From Alphaproteobacteria bacterium (GTDB lineage Bacteria > Myxococcota_A > UBA796 > GCA-2862545), in contig JACKET010000020.1 in NCBI GenBank assembly GCA_020632875.1, positions 71,064 to 135,063 on the forward strand: a stretch of 64,000 nucleotides of DNA, given 5' to 3'. The notes beneath the pieces are model-generated. The model was not told the DNA's origin, ran no database searches, and worked only from the letters and a program-made list of their open reading frames with translations. Shown piece after piece: positions 1 to 7,152 of the stretch (positions within the stretch are counted from its first letter, which is position 1; each line of letters opens with the position of its first letter). The translations under genes were made by a program, and so were the position numbers.

Positions 1-2
1 TG

Positions 3-1439
3 TACTGGCGCGAGCGGGTGCGGCGCGAGGCCGACCTCGACCAGAGCCTCGAGCAGACGAGCTGGGACGACGAGCAGACGGCCTACCGCGTGGTGTACCT
101 GGGCGGTGAGCACGACGCCTCGCCCGAGATCGACGTGAACGACTACCAGGTGCAGTTCGCGAAAGACGTGATCCTGGCGTCGCGCAGCAGCCGGCGGGCC
201 GAGATGCTCGCGAGCGCCGCGCGCGTCGTCGACACGCACGCGCGCCGCGGCGACGCCGAGGTCGTCGACGCCATGAAGTCGCTGGGCATCGACTGGTCCG
301 CGGGGTCGCCGTGGACGGGTGCCGGGCTCCCCGTCGAGGTGGTGCTCGACATGGGCGAGGATGGCGGCATCCGGGCCGGCGAGCGCGAGACGGTCGGCGT
401 GACGGTCACCAACACGTCCTCCACGACGCTCTTCCGCGTCGGGGTGGTCGCGCGCGGCAACGAGGTGCTCGAGGGCCGCGAGTTCCTGTTCGGCAAGCTC
501 GCACCGGGTGAATCGCGCCGGTACGAGGTGCACGTCAACCTCGTCGACGGGTACCCGGCCGAGCATGCGCCGGTCACGTTCGAGGTGCGCGACGCGGGCG
601 AGCGTCCGCTCGGCGAGGTGAGCTCCGAGGTGCGCGTCATCGGCCGCGCGCTGCCGCGCTTCTCGTGGTCCTGGTCGGTCGACGACCGCACGGGTGGCGA
701 CGGCGACGGGGTGGCCGAGGTCGGCGAGGTGCTCGACATCCCCTTCGAGATCACGAACGACGGTGCAGGCTGGTCGGGCCAGGCGTTCGCGCGCATCAAG
801 AACCGCAACGGCCGCGCGCTCGACATCCTCGACGGCACGCTCGAGCCCGGTACCCTCCGCACGCTCGACGGCGAGAGCTGTGCCGAGGTGTCCCGCGCGA
901 CCGGCTGCCAGCTGCGGCTCGCGCCGGGCGAGACCTGGAAGGGCCGGTTCCGGGTCGAGCTCAAGGAGGCCCGCGAAGAGGGCTGGGATCTCGTGCTGTC
1001 GCTGGGCGACGGCGAGGCGTACGACCATGGCACCATCGTGCGTTCCGGCTTCTACGAGCTGTTCACGCAGACCGACCACATCCACGTCGACCCCGACGTG
1101 GCGGTGCCGGGCACCACGCGGCGGCACGTTCCGAGCATCGCGGTCTCCCGCGCGCCCGAGAGCGTCGTCGACACCGAGACGGTCGTGGTGAGCGGGCTGG
1201 TCGAGGACGTGGGCGGGATGCAGCACGTGACGGTGTGGGGCGGCGGCGACAAGCTGTTCTACGAGGGCAGCACGGGGGTCGCGAGCGTGCCGTTCACCGC
1301 CGACGTGCGGCTCGAGCCCGGCACGAACATCATCTCGATCGTCGCGCAGGACGTGGACGGATTCACGAGCACCCACAGCCTGGTGACGTTCCTCCGCGAC
1401 CCCGAGGCCCTGAGCCTGACGCTGCCCGACAAGCGGTAG
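3..1439 (+). CDS. C-terminal part of a long secreted C-terminal-processing (S41-type) protease, 5' end outside window
   Basis: The reading frame is open to the window edge, so the GTG at 18 is probably not the true start and the N-terminal part is missing. About 479 codons are visible. The first 80 residues include VNDYQVQFAKDVILA, which I associate with the segment following the protease domain in the long deltaproteobacterial Prc family (PDZ, S41, then beta-rich C-terminal domains). The rest is three or so beta-sandwich modules of CARDB/Ig type (for example residues 110-180, 215-320 and 370-460), typical of exported proteins. No catalytic Ser/Lys pair lies in the visible part, so the protease assignment is family inference. 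It could instead be another exported multidomain protein. Confidence 0.6.
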   Translation, partial: YWRERVRREADLDQSLEQTSWDDEQTAYRVVYLGGEHDASPEIDVNDYQVQFAKDVILASRSSRRAEMLASAARVVDTHARRGDAEVVDAMKSLGIDWSAGSPWTGAGLPVEVVLDMGEDGGIRAGERETVGVTVTNTSSTTLFRVGVVARGNEVLEGREFLFGKLAPGESRRYEVHVNLVDGYPAEHAPVTFEVRDAGERPLGEVSSEVRVIGRALPRFSWSWSVDDRTGGDGDGVAEVGEVLDIPFEITNDGAGWSGQAFARIKNRNGRALDILDGTLEPGTLRTLDGESCAEVSRATGCQLRLAPGETWKGRFRVELKEAREEGWDLVLSLGDGEAYDHGTIVRSGFYELFTQTDHIHVDPDVAVPGTTRRHVPSIAVSRAPESVVDTETVVVSGLVEDVGGMQHVTVWGGGDKLFYEGSTGVASVPFTADVRLEPGTNIISIVAQDVDGFTSTHSLVTFLRDPEALSLTLPDKR

Positions 1440-1468
1440 GCGGGGCTCCCGCCGGGTACGCTGTGGGC

Positions 1469-2308
1469 ATGGACGACGCAGCCCGGGTGAGCGCCCTCGT
1501 CGCCGCTGCGGACGAGGCGGCGACGGCCCTGCCGGTCCTCGCCGCGGAGCGCGGCCAGGCCTGCCTGGCGGACTTCGAGCGGCGCAAGGGCCCCGGCGCC
1601 GTCGCGGTGTTCGCGCGGATGGCGGCGCTCGAGGCCCCGCCGGACGCCACGCGGGCCGTCGTCCGGTTGCTCGCGGCGGCGTTCTACGTGCGCCGCGGCG
1701 ATCTGGAGCAGGCGACCCACTGGTGCCGCGAGCACGTGGCCCTCGCGCCCTGGGATCCGTCCGTCCGCGCCGACCTGCTCGGCGTGCTGGACGCACAGGC
1801 GTCCGACACGGCCGGCGCCTACCTCGCCACCCGCCGCAGGACGTTCGACGACGTCCGCGACCTCGTCGCCTCGTGCCTCCTGCTCTCGACGCGCGAGGTC
1901 GCGACGAGCCTGCAGCACGTGGCCCGCAGGCCGGTGGGGGCCTGGAACCCGGTGCTGGACGCGTTCTCCCGCGGCGAGGTCGCGGAGATCCCCGCAGGCG
2001 CGGGCCCACGGGAGGTGCTCGCCGTGCTCCGGATCACCGGGCCCGACGCCGCGGTCGTCGCCCGGCTCGAGGCCTCGGCGGGTGCTCCACTGTCCGCCCT
2101 CGTCCACCACCCCGACTCGACCGACGCGCACCACGTCGCGCTCCGCCTGGCCGGAGCCTCCGAGGCGGCCGTCCGGAGCAGCCTCGACGCGCAGAGCCCG
2201 GTGCCGCCGCCCTGGCTGACGTTCTGCAACCGGGCCATCGCGACGCACGCCGCGGGCGCCCTGCTCGCGCTCGAGCTGGAGCCCACGTTCCGCACGGTGC
2301 TCCGCTGA
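1469..2308 (+). CDS. Hypothetical Ala-rich helical protein (279 aa), possibly TPR-like
   Basis: ATG start at 1469, 29 bp after the preceding stop, same strand, so possibly cotranscribed with the protease-like gene. The product is rich in Ala, Leu, Arg and Val and predicted almost wholly helical. Residues 70-100 (FYVRRGDLEQATHWCREHVA) look like one tetratricopeptide-type helix pair. There is no signal peptide, membrane segment or catalytic motif that I can see. The upstream in-frame extension in the same frame is a shadow of the protease gene. I do not recognise the family and assign no function. Confidence 0.6.
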   Translation: MDDAARVSALVAAADEAATALPVLAAERGQACLADFERRKGPGAVAVFARMAALEAPPDATRAVVRLLAAAFYVRRGDLEQATHWCREHVALAPWDPSVRADLLGVLDAQASDTAGAYLATRRRTFDDVRDLVASCLLLSTREVATSLQHVARRPVGAWNPVLDAFSRGEVAEIPAGAGPREVLAVLRITGPDAAVVARLEASAGAPLSALVHHPDSTDAHHVALRLAGASEAAVRSSLDAQSPVPPPWLTFCNRAIATHAAGALLALELEPTFRTVLR

Positions 2309-2336
2309 GGTCCACCGGGGGCGGACTGCACGCGGA

Positions 2337-3371
2337 TCAGCCCGGCTCGAGCCCTCCGGGCGTGGTGGCGGTGGGCCCCTTCAGCAGCAGCTCGAGCTGC
2401 TTCCGGAGCCGCCGCACGTCGTCGCGGTAGAAGTCCGGCGCCCGCTCGCCCAGCAGGCGGAGCTGGCGCTTGCGCCGCGCCAGCGCGGTCGCCGTGCGGA
2501 TGTACCGATCGGAGGACACGCCCGCGGGCGCGATGTCGGTGAGCTTGCGCCGCCACCAGCTCGCCAGCATCCAGCTGTGGTCGGTCGGCAGCCGGCCGGC
2601 GTCCTCCTCCTCCTCGAGCTCGCGCCGGATGGCCAGCGCGTCGTCGAGCAGGCACATCTGGTACACGAATCCGACGAAGAGGACCTCCATCGGGAGCAGG
2701 ACGAAGTTCGTCAGCTTCAGGTCGACCGGCGAGAACTGGTCGAGGCTCAACAGGCCGTTCCACATGGCGTGCAGCAGCATCGCGGCCGCGAGCCCGCCCG
2801 CCGTGGACCCGAGGATGGCGAGCCACCCGCGCAGCCGCGCGAACCCGAACGCCGCGCCCACGACCGAGCTGGCCATCGCGTGCAGGAGCGCCGAGTAGAA
2901 CGTGCGGATGAGGACCGTCATCCCCCACGCCTCGAGGTTCCCCGAGACGCTGTTGAAGTACAGGAAGTTCTCGGTCATCCCGAACCCGAGCCCCGCCGCC
3001 GCGCCGTAGACGAAGCCGCTCGACATGTCGTGGGGACGGCGGTGCCACGCGATGAACACGAAGAACAGCGCCTTGGCGGGCTCCTCGAACAGCGGAGCCC
3101 CGACGGTCGGGCCGATCATCGTGCGCGCGAGGTTCTCGTCGAAGCCCGCGGCACCCAGCGCCGGCGCGATGACCGCGTCGACGAGCATCGAGAAACCCGT
3201 GTTCAGCGGGAGCGCGATGAGCACGGCTCCGATGGCTCCCCAGAAGAACGTGAGGGCGACGAGCCACAGCGGCTCGCGGTCGTACCGGTCCGACAGCCAG
3301 GCCAGTGTGACGAACAACGCCATGGGGAAGGCCGCGCACAGGGTCGAGAGGACGACCAGGATCAATTCCAT
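2337..3371 (-). CDS. PrsW-family intramembrane metalloprotease (344 aa)
   Basis: Polytopic membrane protein with about eight hydrophobic segments. The glutamate-rich motif FEEPAK (residues 95-100), the second motif GFGMTENFLY (129-138) and a later LHAMWNG match the conserved glutamate and histidine motifs of PrsW proteases, which cleave anti-sigma factors or other membrane proteins within the bilayer. The C-terminal 110 residues are hydrophilic and basic, presumably cytoplasmic. The ATG at 3371 begins a hydrophobic first helix (MELILVVLS), which is why it is preferred over upstream in-frame codons. It is convergent with the hypothetical gene and divergent from the MATE gene. The substrate is unknown; no anti-sigma gene is adjacent. 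Confidence 0.85.
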   Translation of the reverse strand: MELILVVLSTLCAAFPMALFVTLAWLSDRYDREPLWLVALTFFWGAIGAVLIALPLNTGFSMLVDAVIAPALGAAGFDENLARTMIGPTVGAPLFEEPAKALFFVFIAWHRRPHDMSSGFVYGAAAGLGFGMTENFLYFNSVSGNLEAWGMTVLIRTFYSALLHAMASSVVGAAFGFARLRGWLAILGSTAGGLAAAMLLHAMWNGLLSLDQFSPVDLKLTNFVLLPMEVLFVGFVYQMCLLDDALAIRRELEEEEDAGRLPTDHSWMLASWWRRKLTDIAPAGVSSDRYIRTATALARRKRQLRLLGERAPDFYRDDVRRLRKQLELLLKGPTATTPGGLEPG

Positions 3372-3448
3372 GCCCCAAGCGTACAACCATCGACCGGCAG
3401 CGGATACGGTCACCGCCGCGGAGCTCCCGACATGCCCCTCGCCATCCG

Positions 3449-4762
3449 ATGAAGCCCGCGGACGTGACGCTCGCGCGGGTCTTCGTGCTCGCTGCGCCCG
3501 CCATGGCGTCCGGCGTGTTGCAGGCGGCGTTCCGCCCGGTGGACCAGTACTTCGTCCAGGGCCTGGGCTCGCCGGCGCAGGGCGCGCTCGGGGCGACGAC
3601 CCTGGTGAGCGTGCTGTGCTTCGCCATCTTCCAGCTCGTGTCCGCGGGCCTGGGGCCATGGGTGGGCCGCCTGACGGGCGCTGGCGACGAGGCCGCGCGG
3701 CGGGACGTCATCGAGCAGTCGCTCGGCACGTGCATGGTCATCGCGGCGTTCCTGATGATCGGCGGGACGCTCGCCACGGCGCCGCTGGTCGACTTCCTCG
3801 GGCTCGAGGGCGAAGGCGCGGCCCACGCGCGCGCGTACCTGTGGGTGCTGTTCCTGACCGGCCCCGCGCTGGTCTTCGCGCCTTCGGTCGACGCGACGTT
3901 CCACGCGATGGGGGACACGCGGCTCCCGCTGCGCCTCCAGATGGGCGCCGTCGCGTTGAACATCGTGCTGACGCCCGCCCTGGTTCCCTCCATGGGGACT
4001 GCCGGAGCGGCGCTGGCGTCCACCCTCGCGCAGTCCATCGCCACGGCGCTGGGGCTGTTCGTCCTCACGCAGCAGCTCGGGCTCGAGCCGCGGCGCTGGC
4101 GTCCGGGGCCGCGTGTGCCGGCCGTCGTGCAGGTCGGTGCACCGGTGGCCCTCGCGACGGGGATGTTCGCGTTCGTGTACTGGCTGCTGATGGCGACCGT
4201 CATCCCGACGCTGGGCCAGGACGTGTACGCCGGGCTGGGGCTCGGGTTCGGCGTGCTGGAGTCGCTGGCGTGGCCGCTGTACGCGGGCCTCGCCGTGGCC
4301 GCGGCGAGCCTCGTCAGCCGGGCGCTGGGCGCGGGGAGCCCGGATGTCGCGGAGCTCGCGGTGCGCACGACGCTCCGCATTGCCGTGATCACGGGCGTCG
4401 TGATGTCGGCGGTCTACTGGCTCGCCGGGCCGTCCATCGTGGAGATCTTCGCCGAGGACCCCGCTGCGAGCCGCGAGGGCGTCCGCTACGCGCTGATCCT
4501 CGCCGTCGTGCAGCCGCTCGTGGCGATCGAAGCGGTGACCGAAGGCGTGCTGGGCGGTGCGGGCGACACGCGGAAGCTACTGCTCGTGAATGCCCCACTG
4601 AACCTGCTCCGCGTGCCGCTGGCGTGGTTCCTGGCCATCGGGCTGGGATTCGGCGCCAACGGGCTGTGGTGGGCGATCAACGCCAGCACGCTGCTGAAGT
4701 GCGGCACGAAGCTCGCGCTCGTCCTCGAGGGCAGCTGGCGGAGCAAGGCGCTGCCCACCTGA
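3449..4762 (+). CDS. MATE-family multidrug/toxin exporter (437 aa)
   Basis: The length and twelve-helix hydrophobic pattern are those of MATE exporters, which use a Na+ or H+ gradient to expel cationic compounds through the inner membrane. The two halves show the internal repeat: residues 13-50 (APAMASGVLQAAFRPVDQYF) and about 228-265 are matching N-terminal portions of each bundle, and GDTRLPL (about residue 154) and GDTRKLLLV (about 373) mark equivalent loops. Start ATG at 3449 follows 77 bp divergent from the PrsW gene. No local regulator is present. The substrate cannot be told from sequence. Confidence 0.88.
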   Translation: MKPADVTLARVFVLAAPAMASGVLQAAFRPVDQYFVQGLGSPAQGALGATTLVSVLCFAIFQLVSAGLGPWVGRLTGAGDEAARRDVIEQSLGTCMVIAAFLMIGGTLATAPLVDFLGLEGEGAAHARAYLWVLFLTGPALVFAPSVDATFHAMGDTRLPLRLQMGAVALNIVLTPALVPSMGTAGAALASTLAQSIATALGLFVLTQQLGLEPRRWRPGPRVPAVVQVGAPVALATGMFAFVYWLLMATVIPTLGQDVYAGLGLGFGVLESLAWPLYAGLAVAAASLVSRALGAGSPDVAELAVRTTLRIAVITGVVMSAVYWLAGPSIVEIFAEDPAASREGVRYALILAVVQPLVAIEAVTEGVLGGAGDTRKLLLVNAPLNLLRVPLAWFLAIGLGFGANGLWWAINASTLLKCGTKLALVLEGSWRSKALPT

Positions 4763-4790
4763 CCGCGGAAGAGCGAACCTGATTCACACT

Positions 4791-5063
4791 GGTGTCAGAG
4801 CGAACCCGAACATCGCGAAAACCTCCAGAAGTCGAGACTATGGGGAATTCTACTCTTCCAGGGGTGCTCGGACGTCCGTCCTTCAGGCCGCCGGAGGTCG
4901 ATGGCGGCACGCCAGCCGATTCCGCCGAGCCCCGTCCACACGGGCCATCTCGAGGGTCCGGGCACTCTCCGCGTTCCAGCCCCCGTAGGCCCGCAGAAAA
5001 GTAGAACACGCGATAACGACGGAAAACCGACGTTACGAAGATGTTCGGGTTCGCTCTGACACC
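4791..5063. mobile_element. MITE-like or REP-like element with 24-bp perfect terminal inverted repeats
   Basis: The first 24 bp (4791-4814, beginning GGTGTCAGAG) are the exact reverse complement of the last 24 bp (5040-5063, ending CTCTGACACC). The 225-bp interior has no gene. Termini beginning GGTGTCAGA are common on non-autonomous elements mobilised in trans. I see no transposase in the window. A nested element at 24716-24855 has related ends. I see no clear target-site duplication. Confidence 0.8.
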
Positions 5064-5095
5064 GATCCCGCGCCGCTGACACCGATCCCGCGCCG
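5056..5095. repeat. Two tandem copies of a 20-bp unit
   Basis: The unit CTGACACCGATCCCGCGCCG occurs at 5056-5075 and again directly at 5076-5095. The first copy overlaps the terminal CTGACACC of the inverted-repeat element, so the second may mark slippage or a residual end of a second insertion. Confidence 0.85.
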
Positions 5096-5225
5096 CGTGC
5101 CCAGGCCCCCGCACTCCGCGAGCCCGCGTCAGGGGGGCCGGCGGGTGCGGCGGAGCCGCAGTCGCGAAGCGACCGAGGCCGAATGGCCGAGCCCAGAGGA
5201 CACCCGACGGCGAAGCCGGGACGCC

Positions 5226-5564
5226 CTACATCGAATCGAGGACCGCGATGCCGATCGTGAACAGGATCATCAGGAAGTACGTGCCGAAATAGAGCACGAT
5301 GAACAGCGTCATCAGGCCGCTGAACAGGAAGGTCACCAGGCTCGTGTTGCGCGCCGGAGTCGCGTAGGCCTTCACCAGCTCGGGCGGGTCGGGCGCGTCG
5401 AGCGCGACGCGCGCGAGGTGCAATGCCCACATCGACACGGGCACGGCGAGCATGACCGAGAAGCACCCGCAGTTCATCATCAGGCAGAGGATGACGGCGA
5501 GGAACGCCAGCATCGAGGCCTGCTCGGCGTTCCTGAGGCGGTCCTCTTCGGTCAGTGCTTCCAA
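5226..5564 (-). CDS. Small membrane protein (112 aa), third gene of the CPBP operon
   Basis: A TTG start at 5564 is preceded by AAGGAGG with a 4-nt spacer, an excellent ribosome-binding site inside the end of the amidotransferase gene, giving translational coupling (13-nt overlap). The product begins LEALTEEDRLRNAEQ and has hydrophobic segments at about residues 18-50 and 75-110, the first with a Cys-rich stretch (MMNCGCFS). Two or three membrane helices are likely. The longer in-frame extension upstream is a shadow of the amidotransferase gene. I do not recognise the family. Its place suggests a role shared with the CPBP protease and amidotransferase. Confidence 0.65.
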   Translation of the reverse strand: MEALTEEDRLRNAEQASMLAFLAVILCLMMNCGCFSVMLAVPVSMWALHLARVALDAPDPPELVKAYATPARNTSLVTFLFSGLMTLFIVLYFGTYFLMILFTIGIAVLDSM

Positions 5565-6274
5565 AACGCCTCCTTGAAGCGGGCGAGCAGCGCGTCGGAG
5601 TGCGGCGACGGCGTGAACTCTTCGAGCATGCGCTGGGCGCGCTCTTCGCCGAACACCGCGCTGTAGTCGTCGAGGTAGCGCTCGAACCGCATGCGGTTGG
5701 CCTCGTGCGTGAGCTCGGGGTGGAACTGCGTGGCGTAGACCTTCTCGCCGACACGCAGCGCCTGGTACGGGCACCGCACGCTGCGCGCGAGCAGGACGGC
5801 GCTGCTCGGGAACGTCGTGGCGCGATCCTTGTGGCCGAGCTGGGCCGAGAAGCGCGACGGGAGCGCGCCGAAGACGGGGTCGCCCGCGGCGCCCTCGGTG
5901 GGCTCGAGCTCGTACGTGCCGACCTCGGCGTTGGGCTCGTCGTGCTCGACCTCGCCGCCGAGCGCGAGCACCATGCCCTGGAACCCGAAGCACGACGCGA
6001 ACGTGGGGAACTGCGCATCCGCGAGGGCCCCGAGCACGTCGAAGAACGGGGGCAGCCACACCTCGTCGTCGAGCACGCTGAACTTGCCGCTGCCGCCGAC
6101 CAGCACGGCGTCGACGCCGTCGGTGACCGTCGCGAGCGTGGTCTCTTCGCTCAACAGGTCGTGGGGGAGCACCCAGTCGAGCGGCACGCCGAGCTGGGCG
6201 GCGAAGCTCACGCGCTCTTCGTGGCGGACCGGATCACCCGCTTGGCGCGCCTGGAGCAGTCGGAAGGTCGGCAT
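5552..6274 (-). CDS. Class I glutamine amidotransferase-like protein (240 aa)
   Basis: The catalytic triad of class I amidotransferases is visible: nucleophile Cys95 in ASCFGFQGM and the His/Glu pair in TQFHPELTH (about residues 180-188). GGSGKFSV near residue 60 fits the oxyanion-strand region. Stand-alone proteins of this type transfer or hydrolyse glutamine amide nitrogen, or act as gamma-glutamyl peptidases; the real substrate is unknown. The ATG at 6274 overlaps the CPBP protease stop by one base (TGATG), so the two are translationally coupled, and the small membrane protein follows. This is the GMP-synthase-like GATase group, but no synthetase domain is present. Confidence 0.82.
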   Translation of the reverse strand: MPTFRLLQARQAGDPVRHEERVSFAAQLGVPLDWVLPHDLLSEETTLATVTDGVDAVLVGGSGKFSVLDDEVWLPPFFDVLGALADAQFPTFASCFGFQGMVLALGGEVEHDEPNAEVGTYELEPTEGAAGDPVFGALPSRFSAQLGHKDRATTFPSSAVLLARSVRCPYQALRVGEKVYATQFHPELTHEANRMRFERYLDDYSAVFGEERAQRMLEEFTPSPHSDALLARFKEAFWKH

Positions 6275-7152
6275 CACGTCCTCGGGCGGGCCAGCCAGGC
6301 CGCCCCGCACGACAGGATCGTGGCGAGCGTACCGAGACAGGCGCTGGCGAAGCTTATCTCTGGCGCGTCGCTCCCGCTCGCCAGCAGCAGACCGACCGAC
6401 GCGAGCGCGTTGTTCACGAAGTGCCCGACGATCGCCGGCACGATGCTGCCGGACTGCCAGCGGAGCCAGCCGAGGAACAGCGCGGTGGGCACGAGGCTCG
6501 GCGTCTGCACGGGATCGAGGTGATACCCCACGAACAGCACGCTGGTGGCGAGCCACACGGCCCAGCCGGGCAGGACCTTCGCGAGGTGGTGCCAGAGGTA
6601 CCCGCGGAACGCGAGCTCCTCGAAGAGCGGCGCCGAGCCGCAGATCGCCAGCACCAGCAGGGCCTTCCCGAGCGGCGCTTCGGTCTGCATCGCCCCGGCC
6701 AGGACCGCGAGGGCCCCGCCGAGCTCGGGGAACCGCGCGATGATCTGCGACGCGACCCAGCCCGGCAGCAGCCCGACGGAGAGGGCTCCCGCGGCCCCCG
6801 CGACCGACCAGCCCCACCAGCCGGGCGGGTCGCCGAGCAGCGCGTGGCGGGGCTCCACGCCGTCCTCGTCGGCGAGCTGGCGCGCGAGCAGCACCGCGAT
6901 CACGCCGATCCCGACGGACTGGACGAACGCCGACGCCCCCATGATGCCGGGCGTGAGGAAGGACGTGGGGTCGGCGGAGATGGCGTCGAGCGAGGCCCCC
7001 GAAGCCTGGCCGGACGCCACGACCAGCGCGTTGGTCAGCACGCCCACGACGACCATCCAGCCGAGCGATGCGAACAGGAAGCCTCCGACGGCGGCGGAGA
7101 CCTGGCGGGCAGCGTCCACGACGCTGTCTAACCAGGAGTTACGGGAGCGCAT
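6274..7152 (-). CDS. CPBP-family (CAAX/Abi) intramembrane glutamic protease (292 aa)
   Basis: About eight membrane helices. The catalytic signature is complete: EELAFR (Glu178, Glu179, Arg183), His211 in FVGYHLDP, and HFVNN (His244, Asn248). Such enzymes are related to Rce1 and act on prenylated, peptide or bacteriocin-type substrates in the membrane. The ATG at 7152 has GGAG about 4 nt upstream; an in-frame ATG lies at 7161. The start region overlaps the start codon of the divergent UvrA-like gene at 7151. First gene of a three-gene operon with the amidotransferase and a small membrane protein. Confidence 0.85.
   Translation of the reverse strand: MRSRNSWLDSVVDAARQVSAAVGGFLFASLGWMVVVGVLTNALVVASGQASGASLDAISADPTSFLTPGIMGASAFVQSVGIGVIAVLLARQLADEDGVEPRHALLGDPPGWWGWSVAGAAGALSVGLLPGWVASQIIARFPELGGALAVLAGAMQTEAPLGKALLVLAICGSAPLFEELAFRGYLWHHLAKVLPGWAVWLATSVLFVGYHLDPVQTPSLVPTALFLGWLRWQSGSIVPAIVGHFVNNALASVGLLLASGSDAPEISFASACLGTLATILSCGAAWLARPRT

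Larger units (their letters stand above)
4763..5225. other. Gene-free intergenic stretch holding an inverted-repeat element and a short tandem duplication
   Basis: No convincing gene lies here. Most of it is the 273-bp inverted-repeat element described separately, followed by a 20-bp tandem duplication and then about 130 bp of GC-rich palindromic sequence (for example GCGGCGGAGCCGC near 5149) up to the stop codon of the convergent membrane-protein gene. Confidence 0.7.

Noticed and set aside
3025..4782. Alternative frame running through the MATE gene
   Set aside because: It is Arg/Gly/Ala-rich without membrane segments; the MATE frame explains the region.
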